Shown here: positions 10,801 through 20,486 of the stretch, piece after piece | Layout of the letters: every line of letters starts with the position of its first letter | Numbering within the stretch: position 1 is the first letter of the stretch | From: Pelargonium nanum | Lineage: Eukaryota > Streptophyta > Magnoliopsida > Geraniales > Geraniaceae | DNA length: 27,182 nucleotides | NCBI GenBank assembly: GCA_036897485.1 | Contig: JAYMTF010001022.1 | Location: 1 to 27,182, forward strand | Direction of reading: 5' to 3' | Program-made: the position numbers and the translations under genes | The notes under the pieces: model-generated | The model's input: the letters and a program-made list of their open reading frames with translations, nothing else | Databases searched by the model: none | Told to the model about the DNA's origin: nothing

Positions 10801-12577
10801 TATTCAAACCAGTATTCAATTTCATTGATATTTTTAGATGGTGCTTAAGTCAATCACTGCTGGTTGCTTCATTAGGTTGAAATCATGTTAAGGTTAAGAC
10901 ATCCTAATGTTGTCCTTTTCATGGGAGCGGTTACTCGGTCCCCACATTTCTCCATACTGACAGAGTTTCTTCCAAGGTTTCTTTCTCTAAATTCTGAAAG
11001 CATGAACTGATTTCTGTTCTATTATTTCCTGTCAAGGATTTTAGTGAAAGAAAGCGCTGTTGCCGAGGAATTAGTATTATGTATTGATCCTCAATATGCT
11101 TATTTTATGCAGGGGGAGTTTATATAGGTTGCTTCATCGTCCAAATCATCAACTTGATGAAAGGAGGCGAATGCGAATGGCTCTTGATGTGGTACAATCA
11201 GATTATCACATTTTCCTTTTTGTGCTTTCTTCATCTGGTTTTTGTCCGCATGTATACTTCTTTATCCTAAATCAATCTTTTTGAACATTTGCAGGCCAAA
11301 GGAATGAATTATCTGCACACAAGCCATCCTACTATTGTGCATCGAGATCTCAAGTCTCCAAACCTTCTTGTTGATAAAAATTGGGTTGTTAAGGTTGAGA
11401 CATAGCAAAGTGTTCCTCCCTAATTATGAGCATTATTTCATTTAATCAACACATTTTCTATATTTTGTTTGTTTCTCTCTGCAGGTTTGTGATTTTGGGC
11501 TGTCGCGTACAAAGCACCATACCTTTCTTTCATCAAAGTCTACTGCTGGAACGGTAGTACTTCTGAAACATGAATGTTTGAACAATTCAGCATTTTTTCT
11601 ATTTAGTTCATAATGCCATTGATATATTACTCTAATTTAAACAATTTTACCCCTGAATTGCAGCCTGAATGGATGGCACCAGAAGTTTTGAGGAACGAAC
11701 CAGCGAATGAAAAGTAAGTGAGCTGCAAATATATATTATTTGTGTTGAATTACCATGCTTTAATGTGTTAGTTGGAATATTTCCACTGCTTATTCTGTGG
11801 CTCAGTCTTCTGGATGATGCTAGTGATAGTATGTCAATTGGATTATGAACCCCTGCTACCAGTATCGCTACATTAATGCTGTACCATTTATGAAAGATTT
11901 GCCATCTTATTTGTAATACAATGAGTTTGCGGCTTGATTGCAGGTGCGATGTGTACAGTTTTGGTGTGATATTATGGGAATTGGCTACCTTGCAAATCCC
12001 ATGGAAAGGATTGAATCCAATGCAGGTTGTTGGTGCTGTTGGTTTCCAACATAGGCGCCTCGAAATCCCAGAACATATTGATCCCGTAGCTGCACAGATA
12101 ATACGGGATTGTTGGCTCACGTAAGTTATTGCCTCGAATAGATGTTCTTCCTCACTCTACTTATCAGACAGAATTGTATGAAGTTAATGTTAGTGGAAAG
12201 AATTTACACATGGTACTAATTCCTGGTGAAAACTGGTATACAACTTATCCTTGGCATAGAGTAAAAAAAACTGGATGTAGTATTTTAAGTAAAGAAAAAA
12301 CCAAAAGGTAGTTTCCTAGAACTTGAATACCTCGGCAAGGGCAAGGCACTTAAACTGTCAATCAATTAGGGCTTGGCAGTTTGAGCATGATGGTATTAAT
12401 ACAATTGCGTGCTTGCTGGATTGACGAATATGTACATCAGTTCAGTTTACTGAGTTATGATCTTGTTTTCTTATTTGCAGGGAACCGCACCTACGGCCCT
12501 CGTTCTCGCAGCTCATGTACCGTTTACGGCACCTCCAACATTTGGTTGTTGAAAGAACAACAGCAAGTAGAAGTTGA
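4773..12577 (+). CDS. SIS8: Raf-like MAP kinase kinase kinase, SIS8/EDR1 group (901 aa, 14 exons)
   Basis: Exons, all with GT-AG introns and consistent phase: 4773-5213, 6619-7053, 7359-7462, 8329-9083, 9160-9348, 9589-9629, 10690-10758, 10876-10976, 11113-11191, 11295-11393, 11485-11553, 11664-11713, 11944-12120, 12481-12577. They add to 2706 bases. The start [15 protein letters not shown], the [18 protein letters not shown] segment and exons 2-3 ([31 protein letters not shown]) form the EDR1/CTR1-type N-terminal domain, roughly residues 95-340. Residues 340-620 are a Ser-rich linker with the conserved [19 protein letters not shown]. The kinase domain fills about 632-890: Gly loop GIGSYGEV (640-647), Lys660 in VAVKK, helix-C Glu near 680, HRDLKSPN (754-761), DFG (774-776) and GTPEWMAPE (793-801). 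All catalytic residues are present, so the enzyme should be active. It is a Ser/Thr kinase of Raf group B3. Arabidopsis SIS8 is linked to sugar resistance and salt response; the choice between SIS8 and its close paralogue is not settled. It is shorter than Arabidopsis SIS8 (about 1030 aa from memory), mainly in the linker. Confidence 0.95.
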
Positions 12578-13189
12578 TTAGAGGGAGTGGGGGTTGTGTC
12601 TATAGTTACTATGAAATTGTTGGGTGGCTCCAAGAGCTAGAGAAGGAGGCATTAGATTTTGTCAGTTGAAGTGAAAAAGAAAGAAAAGAGAAATGCTGGA
12701 TGTGGAGGAAGTGTTGGTTCATTCAAAGTGGGAGCTCAACACAACCCATTCAGTCAGAACATTGTGGAGATCCTCCTCCAACAGTAAGTAAGTGCAGTGT
12801 TAGAGGAGGATGTCATTGTCATTACAAAGTAAAGTAACCATTTAGTAATTATAATTAAATAGATAGGGTTGTGTCAACAATCTACATGTGTTGTGATGTA
12901 AGCTGGTCCAAAGAAAAAGAAAGAAAAGAAAATAATTATGTTTCAAAGTTGTTGAATCTTAGGAGGTCTTGTTTGGGTAAAGCAAATCCCAGCCTCAGAA
13001 TTGTAACATTTGATTTCTCTTGACTATTATTTAAATGAGAGAAAAAAAAAAGGAGTTAAATATTTGCATAAATTGTGTATTACAAATTACTCTCTTCTGA
13101 AAACGACATTATAGCATTTTGTAATATTTATTTGCAAAAATCATAAAAGTAACTGATATTATTCAAAATTAAAGGTTGAAGTACATAGC
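12578..13189 (+). other. 3' UTR and downstream flank of the kinase gene
   Basis: No gene is visible. The first 250-450 bases are probably 3' UTR (purine-rich, GAAAAAGAAAGAAAAGAG near 12671-12690); after about 12990 the sequence becomes AT-rich. No clear AATAAA signal is seen, which is common in plants, so the cleavage site is unknown. Confidence 0.5.
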
Positions 13190-14090
13190 TGCGCTAAACT
13201 CATTTGCGGAGATCTCCTGAGCCCAAGGCAAAATCACACATAGGATAAGTCTCTACAAGTAGGCCCATTGGAGGTAGGTCGGGCTCACACCACCCGAGAG
13301 CGAAGACCCTTGAGCCTTGCTTCCCTCATGGCTCATCGAGCATCATATCCAAAGAGCCCTATGGGAGTAAATTAAGAACAAGATTCCGTTCGAGGTAAGA
13401 AAAAACACGCTCGCACACTCTACACTTGGGAAAGCTGTCAAACCCACATGCCCTACATCCAAGAAGATTTCTAGGGTCACGTCACATCTGCCGCACGAGT
13501 CATTCAGATGTCACTCCTTGAGAAAAGACACTCGTAAGAACTCAAGCCATCCTCCATTACTCCCCGAAGACAAGTGAAAGCTCTGAATCCCGACAAGAAA
13601 CCCGAGAAGGATAAGACCGGAATACAAGTCATGACTCATGAGTCCACGATGGACCCCACATCTTCAACTACTGATCACAGGCCGCCAATATCGTCGGCCT
13701 TGATTTGTAGTATAAATATTCATTATGTTCATTTTGAAACTTCTATCTACTTCCTCTATCTTGAACTCTCTGGTAGCCCCAAGGATCCTAATGGAAGAAA
13801 TGATTCTCATGCACGCGAGGTGGTTTTCTAAGAGCAAATTCATATTTCTACTTATCTTCGTGTTTCAAGACCCAGGGCCCCAACTCGAGCCTTTTGGACC
13901 AAGGACTGTGTCTCCACCTCCTAGGACCCGAACCAAGAACTTGAAAATTCAAGACCAACACTTGCACATATATCTGAACACATGGACAACAAGACCAACT
14001 TGTCATGTAAAGTTTGACCCCGAGACACAAACCTAAGTGTTTTAGACCACATGATCCGCTGGGTGTTGGTAAGAAATTCTGAATCATCAC
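13190..14090 (+). mobile_element. LTR-like block B
   Basis: A GC-richer insert with sharp composition contrast to both flanks. It shares the promoter layout of blocks A, C and D: GATGGACCCCACATC near 13648, TATAAATA at 13711-13718, then ATGATTCTCATGCACGCGAG near 13799-13819 and GTGTTTCAAGACCCA near 13860, which pair with matching words in block C (GAGATTCTCATTTTCGCGC and GAGTTTCAAGACCCA). No integrase, reverse transcriptase or gag coding is present, so it is a solo LTR or a decayed non-autonomous copy. Open frames on both strands show no known protein. Confidence 0.45.
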
Positions 14091-14382
14091 AAAAATGTTA
14101 TTATGTTACTACTATTTATTTCCTAATATAGAAAATGGTATAGAGTTTTGATCAGAATGCTTGAAATAGCAAGGTGTCATCGCTGCATAAAAACGATCAA
14201 GGACAAGTGCAAATCCAGTAGTATCATTATTCCAAGTGCAAATCCAACAGTATAATCACCCAACCCAAGTATGTAAAATTAAAGACAACCCCTGCTCGTC
14301 TTTTATTATTTAGTGTGTTTAAGGTTAGAAAGTAAATCAACATTCATCTAACAAAAACAGACTCATCTCGGAAAAGTGTATC
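14091..14382 (-). other. 3' flank / 3' UTR of the phosphoglycerate-mutase-like gene
   Basis: AT-rich sequence downstream of the minus-strand stop. A short direct repeat (CAAGTGCAAATCCA) occurs at about 14204 and 14234. Nothing else recognised. Confidence 0.4.
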
Positions 14383-17300
14383 TCATGCTCCATACTTGGG
14401 GGCCTTCCATAGCTTAAATGCTATCTCATGCAGGAACCTGTCTGCCGGTATCACAAGGTTTCCACCATTCTGCAACACCATATCAAATGTTGTTGTAAGT
14501 TTCCTTGCCAAAACCACCATTTTACTCACAGATGAAACCAATGTTAAATACACATTTATCATCCCAAGAGGGAGTTGATGACACATCATATATAGAATGA
14601 CCTGTGTGGTGCAGGATAGAATCGAGTTATAAAAACAATCCAGTGAACCTAAACAAAGTAAATATGTGTGTATATAACCAAACTTTTAAATTGAATGTTG
14701 CCAAACTATGTGAGGATTCAAGTCATCCAATCATGCAATAAGTAGAGGCCCCGATATAAAGGACGTCACAGGTGCAGGCATGTATGATGTCTCACTCTAA
14801 TAAAATATGAGCTGGGTAAACAATCTAGTGAACCCAGATAAAATATTTAGCCTTTTGGGTGTCAACCAACTTTGTCGAAATCTACAAATTGACAAATGGA
14901 ACTAAAGCCGGTCATCACTAGAAATTTGGGCTCAGGAGCACCAAACACCCACAAGGTGCTAATGGTTGGGTTAGGTTTTATAACAAGAATGTCTCAAGTC
15001 CAGAAATGCAGCTTGCAAGAGCATGCTAAGTCCCATATTGTCAATGTTAGTCATGAGCTATATAAGCAATCAAGAGAAACCAAATAAGAACTAGTCTTTT
15101 AAGTATTGACCAACTACATGTGACTTGCACCATGCAGATATTTCCTGTTAACCAAATGGATCTCAAACTGGGCATAAGCACAGAACTAGCATAAACCAAA
15201 ATGCTATTTCATTCAATATAGGCATAACTGATTCAAATACTTATTAGTGTATAGAGTAAACAATGTAATTATTGCAAGGTTATCTACTAACAGTTTCTTG
15301 CAAAGTATTGAATTCACTGAATCATAGCACAAAGCATACCTCTTTGAACTCTTTGAAAGAAAATGAGTCTGCCATATCCTTGCGTGTAACGCCATACTGC
15401 AACTGAGCAATTAACATTGGGCAATGGTGGCTGTCATTCACAAATAAACAGAAGTTTAGTGTCAAAGCAAAGCCAAAATAAACCTACCAAGTATCTTCAC
15501 TTACCGAACATCTTTCCTCAGTTCTTCACCTCTCATAGTGTAACTTTGACGAGGAAACAACCTCAAATCAGAGTCTTTATCATCTTTATTGACCAAGACC
15601 GATAAATTAGAATCAAAATGCTCTGAAATATTCCCGTAGCTCATCACAACAGACAAGTGCAGACGGGAACCAATTTCAGATCCGGGTTGGGCCAAGTGCA
15701 TTATCCTGCCGACCAAACCATCAATGTATTCTGCATCCTCGGCAAGATCCTTGTTCTTAGTGGAGACTTCACCAGCCCCAACATGCACAAAAACTAAATC
15801 AAACTGGCTTGTATCTAATACCTTCCCTTCCTGAAATCCAAGCAACTTCAGCAATGCAGGGGCTGCAACATCATCAAGTGGTTTGTCGGGGGAGTGGCTG
15901 TCACCAATCAACTCATTGAAATGTATAGCAGTAAAGCCAAGTTTGCAACCAAAAGATTTCAAACTTGAGCTGTTTGTGATTATGGCAGCTTTCATTCCCA
16001 TGAACCTGATGTTGAGTAAACAGGCATGGTTACCATTATTAAAACATAACATAACGTCTATCTTTAGTCATTGATAATGACCAAGAACCAAAAATAAAAA
16101 CAAACAATACCTCTCTGATATAGTCAGCTTCGAAGACTTGTTCTGGCATTCTGACGAGTCAATGTGCTGCCCATTCTGAAAACCAAGAGCAAGAACTATC
16201 TTATAAAACTTCATCATGCCTAAATGGTTTCGGGTACCTAGAAATAAATGAATCTCACCTTATTGATATAAGCTTCACATGCATCCAGCAGCACTGCAGA
16301 TTCTCTGACTACTCTCTCGTCCTCGCTTTCTGCAATTTAAATTCAAGTAAATCCCACTACCGATAGACATAACAACTCTATAGAGCAGATAAGAAAGGAA
16401 GAAAATAAAATAAAACATAACCAAACATGCATACTATAAAACGTCAAAATTTCATTCTGCCTTAACCAAATACCAGGTGAACTGTAACAGATTAGTTGAT
16501 GTAAACATTTTAATGGATCCAAATTCTTAAACCAGCTGAACTGTGTAGTTGAATTGATAACCTCAATTGCAATGCAACTGAATAGGTACTTTTGTTCTAT
16601 ATGTACCCTATATATACAAGTGGAAGGGTAATACTTGTGATACTACATAAAAAAATTGGAGACCAAATTGAAAAACCTTGGATTGACGCGTATTCCTCAT
16701 CAACACGTCACACCAAACAGAGCTAGGGACCATTAGGTCCAAAATAATATGGGTCAAAGCAGAAAATTGGTGCATTGTGGTGCAAACCCGTGTTCTCCAA
16801 CTGCACACCCATGTAGGGGCTCTGGGAGGACTACAAACCCGTGCAATACCACCACACCCAGCCAAACGCCACGCACATGCAATCCATCACAGCTCCGTGC
16901 ACTATGCTCGGTCCAAGTTCGCATGTCTCCTCACATGTCCATGCACCCTTGTGCACGCCATTATGCGCCAATCCACATCGTCCTACACGGTTGTGCAGGT
17001 CCGTGTGCAAGCTCATGCATCCACCAGCACCCCACGCTCATGTGCACAAGGCCATAGACTCCAATTTCACGTACCCTCGCGTCCCTCCTCCTCACGAATT
17101 CTTCCCTACAATTGTCAGACACACTCTAAGGATTGTACACCCATTTGGTAATTGTTTCTATAGGCAACAACGTGCTGACAATGAATGCATAACACTTCAC
17201 CTATTCACGGTGTCATGCTCAAAGGTAGGTACACGTCCAGACCAAGGCTACTTCAAGGAGTTAAGAGTCATGTTATGTTCAGGAGGTAAGTGTGTCTCCT

Positions 17301-18136
17301 CCTAAAAAAAAAGTAGCAATGGGAAATGGGATCTCAAAAGTTCCAGTGGAGAGTGGTAACCTTACACGAGACCCACTTTGCCATGTAAGTTCCTTGACCT
17401 TAATTTCAACCAATCAGAACACAAAGCCATCTCAAGTCTCAACAGCCAACACTATTTGTGACTTTGTGAGTAAAAACAACCCCATCCCCTAGGAGACAAA
17501 GGGCTTGAAAGTTGACATATTTTCTACATATTTTCATAGTACTCTGATACCACTCTCTCTAGAAACTTATTCTCATGCCCTCCTTCAGTTTCAGGTCCAA
17601 ATTTCAAGGGGCATGAAGATTTGATAAAAGATTCACTGTTGGAGTCGAAAACAAACTGTCATCTAGAAAAATGCTACTCAAAAGTGATCATCAACTTGAA
17701 ATTGTTCAACCTTCATTTATTACCGAGCCACAGTGCAAGTAACCCAAACTACTAAAATTCTTATAAAAATCAAATGGTAACCCGATTCAATCATTACCGT
17801 AATCGAATGTTGCTAGACTCCCATACAAAGAAAGAAAGAAAATCAAAGCTTTCATGCAATTACAGAAAGATCGAGAGACAACAAGTCATTTGCATGATCC
17901 AATTAATCATCAGCGAAGTTATAATAGTTTGGTTCATCATGCGCAAACACGATATCGATTCAAATCGAAAATGAAAAAAAGGGGATTGAACCTGAGGGAG
18001 GAGCATTGGGGAGGGACAAGAACCCGCAGAGAGCTTTAGAAGCAAAGGAGTGGAGATGGGAGTGAGATTCAGGGTGGATGGAAGGGGCCAATCCATCTCC
18101 GTACAACACCAGAGCTCGGCTTGCCTTGTCTGCCAT
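14383..18136 (-). CDS. Plant protein annotated as cofactor-independent phosphoglycerate mutase-like (319 aa, 6 exons)
   Basis: Exons in transcription order (minus): 18136-17992, 16329-16259, 16175-16111, 16005-15505, 15430-15340, 14469-14383; 960 bases with all introns GT-AG and phases that fit. The protein starts MADKASRALVLYGDGLAPSI and ends WKAPKYGA, both typical of a conserved plant family that in Arabidopsis (At4g09520 and At3g30841, from memory) carries the name cofactor-independent phosphoglycerate mutase. Other conserved parts are LCGFLSLPNAPPS (about 37-48), RFMGMKAAIITNS (94-106), LKLLGFQEGK, FDLVFVHVGAGE, LFPRQSYTM, HHCPMLIAQLQYGVTRKDM and the final IPADRFLHEIAFKLWK. No signal peptide or membrane segment is seen. 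The name rests on weak similarity; I see YGDG near the N-terminus but not the phosphoserine or His/Asp metal motifs of true enzymes, so the reaction is unproven. Intron 1 (1662 bases) holds a foreign-looking GC-rich insert and intron 5 a possible LTR scrap. Confidence 0.9.
14730..15090 (+). mobile_element. Possible LTR scrap in intron 5 of the phosphoglycerate-mutase-like gene
   Basis: The layout GTTGGGTTAGG (about 14965), TAAGTCCCATATTGTC (about 15028) and GAGCTATATAAGCA (about 15055) is like the promoter part of plant copia or TRIM LTRs. No ends, primer site or coding could be found. It lies on the strand opposite to the host gene. Confidence 0.25.
16680..17320. other. GC-rich, GTGCA/TGCAC-dense insert in intron 1
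   Basis: Inside an AT-rich intron lies a segment with much higher GC and a striking density of GTGCA/TGCAC words (about 16770-17050: for example 16771, 16803, 16830, 16899, 16953, 16994, 17002, 17041). It opens long overlapping frames on both strands, none with a recognised domain, which is better explained by base composition than by coding. A transposon piece is likely, but I cannot name the family. Confidence 0.4.
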
Positions 18137-18285
18137 TGCTGCCTCTGCTTCTCTGCTCGCTCCGGAGGCTTGTGAGCTTTGGCTTTTGTTTCCTTACTTT
18201 CATTTTTTTGGATGCCAAAGACCAAAATGTCCCATTCTACCTCTTCTCGTCACTTTCTCTATCCTTATTAAATGCTTAAATTCTA

Positions 18286-18363
18286 CTCTCTCCGTTCCAA
18301 AATGAGTGTCTTTTTGGACAAAAAATTTAGACAAACAGGACACTCATTTTCGGACGGAGGGAG
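18286..18363. mobile_element. Stowaway-type MITE, 78 bp, flanked by TA
   Basis: The ends are imperfect inverted repeats: CTCTCTCCGTTCC on the left and GGACGGAGGGAG on the right, with inner parts CAAAATGAGTGTC and GACACTCATTTTCG. TA lies directly on both sides (18284-18285 and 18364-18365), the normal Stowaway (Tc1/mariner) target duplication. It sits about 150 bases upstream of the start codon of the phosphoglycerate-mutase-like gene, in its promoter. Confidence 0.88.
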
Positions 18364-18365
18364 TA

Positions 18366-19084
18366 ATTGTTTTATTTCAGTTGATCTACACGACAGGAGT
18401 TGTGATTCTCGCATTTTAATTTTAATTAAATCTCATTTAATACCGTCGGCAAGGATGCTCGAACCCGAGGCCTCAAACGGAATCCAAAACGCTCAAATCG
18501 TTTGGCCCAACATGCTTTGTTTTAAATTTAATTATTTTAAGAGATTCAAAAGTTTGTAATTTTTTCTAAAAAAAAAGTGTAATTTTAGTTAACCATGAAA
18601 AATAAAAGTTCCATGTACTATCCAGCATTAAGGGATAAATTGACTATTCCCCTTACTACGTTCCTCTCTCTTAACCATTTTGAGATGTTAGGGTTTTCGT
18701 CCAGTTACATATGTTTTATTTATTTACATAGCATTGTCTTTTAAATTTGTAGATAATAAATTGTGAGTTTTTTTTCCTAATAACAAGTTAAGGTGTTTTT
18801 AGGGTTTGCAGAGTAGATGCGATGTAAATTCGCGGTGAGTTTTTATATTGGTGTGTGCACAGGGTAGAGCTGACAATTTGAACCCGACACACGACCCTAC
18901 TTTTTTACCCGACCCGACTAAGGTCGGGTTCATCATGTAAGATTTCGGGTAAAGACGGGAAAACCCACAAAAATCATTGTCTTTTATGTCCGAAACTCGA
19001 CGCAACCCTAACCCGATCAACTCGAAAATATTGAGTATTTTAAAATTATGATTATTGTGACTGTTTAACTTTTCTATGAATGAC
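18366..19084. other. Intergenic stretch with an ACCCGAC inverted repeat
   Basis: No gene is seen. 18880-19015 is rich in ACCCGAC/GTCGGGT words, including a hairpin ACCCGAC (18912-18918) and GTCGGGT (18923-18929). Words of this kind are common in repetitive DNA of dicots. The remainder is AT-rich and unremarkable. Confidence 0.4.
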
Positions 19085-19480
19085 ATATTTGTAATTAAGA
19101 AAATAATCATCACATGGTGCGCGTCACCAACAACCAATCATACGATTTAAGTTATCAACTCATGTTGTGAGCATAAATACTCTCTCTCTCTCTCGAAAGG
19201 AGAAAGGGACTTCATTCTAAACATTCTCAATTGTAATTTTCTCTAAACTTAAAAGTAATATTAAGGACACTCATAATCGTAGTAGAGATTCTCATTTTCG
19301 CGCATGAGATGATTTTTTAAATATACGGTTATAGGCTTTCACTTAATAGAGTATTTCTCGAGTTTCAAGACCCAAAACTCTGACTTTAGCTCCCAACTCC
19401 TAGAACTCAAAACAAAAACCCTCAAAATTCAAGCTCAAGCCATAAAACAACAACACTCTAACAAGTAAAAAAACGATCAA
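19085..19480 (+). mobile_element. LTR-like block C
   Basis: GCGTCACCAACAACCAATCA (about 19121-19140) followed by CATAAATA (19172-19179) matches the promoter layout of blocks A and D, and the downstream words GAGATTCTCATTTTCGCGC and GAGTTTCAAGACCCA match block B. A (TC)7 run lies at 19181-19194 in the leader. No coding or clear ends are seen; an eroded solo LTR is the best guess. Confidence 0.4.
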
Positions 19481-19744
19481 TTGTGACAAGTTCGAGCCTG
19501 GGTTAGAAAAGCACATCGCATATTATGCACAGATTTACTTATTTCTGTCAGAAAAGTATGTGACGCCCACAGAAATTCATTCGAACACTTGATTTCTTTG
19601 GCAACATATATAGTATACAACATTCAACGTTCAAACATGCTTGAAAAATAAAAATTATGTTAAAAAATGCTTGGAGATACCTTTTTTTCCCGTCTAAACC
19701 ATGGGGGTTCTGAGTGGGCTCGCAAACTCGTAGTTGACACATTT
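19481..19744. other. Intergenic, nothing recognised
   Basis: AT-rich sequence with a GC-richer patch near 19690-19735 (GGGCTCGCAAACTCG), possibly more eroded LTR. TGTGACGCCCAC at about 19559 resembles an LTR start but has no supporting structure. Confidence 0.3.
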
Positions 19745-19900
19745 AAGTTATTTTATCACGCCCAGACTAATCCTCATTTGAGGGTAAATCACTGTTAAAA
19801 CTCGTCCCTCTTTCGTGGGGTGTGTTGAGTGAGGATCGAACGCAAGCGTTCTTCCCACTCACGCAGCATGTGTAGCCAACTATGCCATTACTCTTGAAAA
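19745..19900 (-). mobile_element. tRNA-derived SINE-like element (minus strand)
   Basis: On the minus strand an RNA polymerase III A box TGGCATAGTTGG (19887-19876) is followed after 34 bases by a B box GTTCGATCC (19841-19833). Both fit the internal promoter consensus of tRNA genes, but the segment does not fold as a whole tRNA, so a SINE head is the best reading. The 3' part runs to about 19745, with no clear tail or target duplication. Confidence 0.5.
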
Positions 19901-19954
19901 TTGGACATATCTTTTGTTTGATTCTTCAAGTATAAAGCCAAGTGCTTAACTAGT

Positions 19955-20045
19955 CATGGATAGCTCAGTTGAGTACACGTGTATCGAGCCATTGTGATTC
20001 GAATTCCAAATTTAGGCCACTCACATACAAGGCTTTTTATATTCA
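19955..20045 (+). mobile_element. Second tRNA-derived SINE-like fragment (plus strand)
   Basis: GGATAGCTCAGTTGAG (A box region, 19958-19973) and GATTCGAATTC (B box, 19996-20006) are arranged as in tRNA-derived SINEs, on the strand opposite to the SINE-like segment next to it. The copy seems short, ending in a T-rich stretch near 20035-20040. A decayed tRNA gene is the alternative; a full cloverleaf is not seen. Confidence 0.4.
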
Positions 20046-20486
20046 TTTTGGCATCTAATTCTCTTGGTTCAGTTTTCACTTGTTAAAGAAATATTTAAAA
20101 AAATCTGTGAACTGACAGTTCCACACATTCATTTACAAAACAGAATTCCCGCCAAACTGTACAGCCTATACTTGGGATTGGATCACAAAAATGAGTTGCA
20201 ATGCATGTTTCCAGCAAAGCATGAGATGTACAGAAATGTTACATTTACAACGTAAAAAGAATCTTATGTTGCGCACAGTCCAGCCTTGCTCGGGAGCTTC
20301 AACTTGTCCCCTTCCAGCAGGGATGCAGCGTAATTGAGATTGAGAGTCAAGACCTTTGTCGAACCAATATTTGGCTATGCTTACAATATGAAGATCGTAA
20401 TGGAACTGAAGATCTCCGAGAGCCATTTTCTGTTCTCCTTCTAAACCAGTTTAATGCAACAGTATTGACCGGAAGAGATTCAGTTT
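20046..20486 (-). other. 3' UTR and downstream flank of CBL10
   Basis: A minus-strand open frame of 86 codons (20426-20166) lies here, but it has no recognisable protein and is most simply part of the 3' UTR, which probably ends around 20270-20050. No cleavage signal could be fixed. Confidence 0.4.

Noticed and set aside
4773-12577. Suspicion that the kinase is a pseudogene because its frame is broken many times
   Set aside because: Every break is explained by a GT-AG intron with matching phase, and all catalytic residues are present.
13574-14036. Possible genes in LTR-like block B
   Set aside because: Short frames on both strands without family likeness; the region aligns by eye with LTR-like block C instead.
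16749-17305. Long overlapping plus-strand frames in the GC-rich insert (up to 154 codons)
   Set aside because: Three frames and both strands are open at once with His/Cys/Pro-rich low-complexity products, a sign of composition, not coding.
17541-17552. Minus-strand TGGTATCAGAGT, a match to the initiator-Met tRNA primer site of LTR retrotransposons
   Set aside because: No LTR end (CA) precedes it, no gag or pol follows, and a 12-base match can occur by chance. It lies in intron 1 of the phosphoglycerate-mutase-like gene.
18430-18520. Minus-strand GGGTTCGAGC resembling a polymerase III B box, possible third SINE
   Set aside because: The A box at the expected distance is too poor and no ends were seen.
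20166-20426. 86-codon minus-strand open frame after CBL10
   Set aside because: No recognised protein and it lies in the probable 3' UTR; CBL10 already ends with its normal VED terminus.
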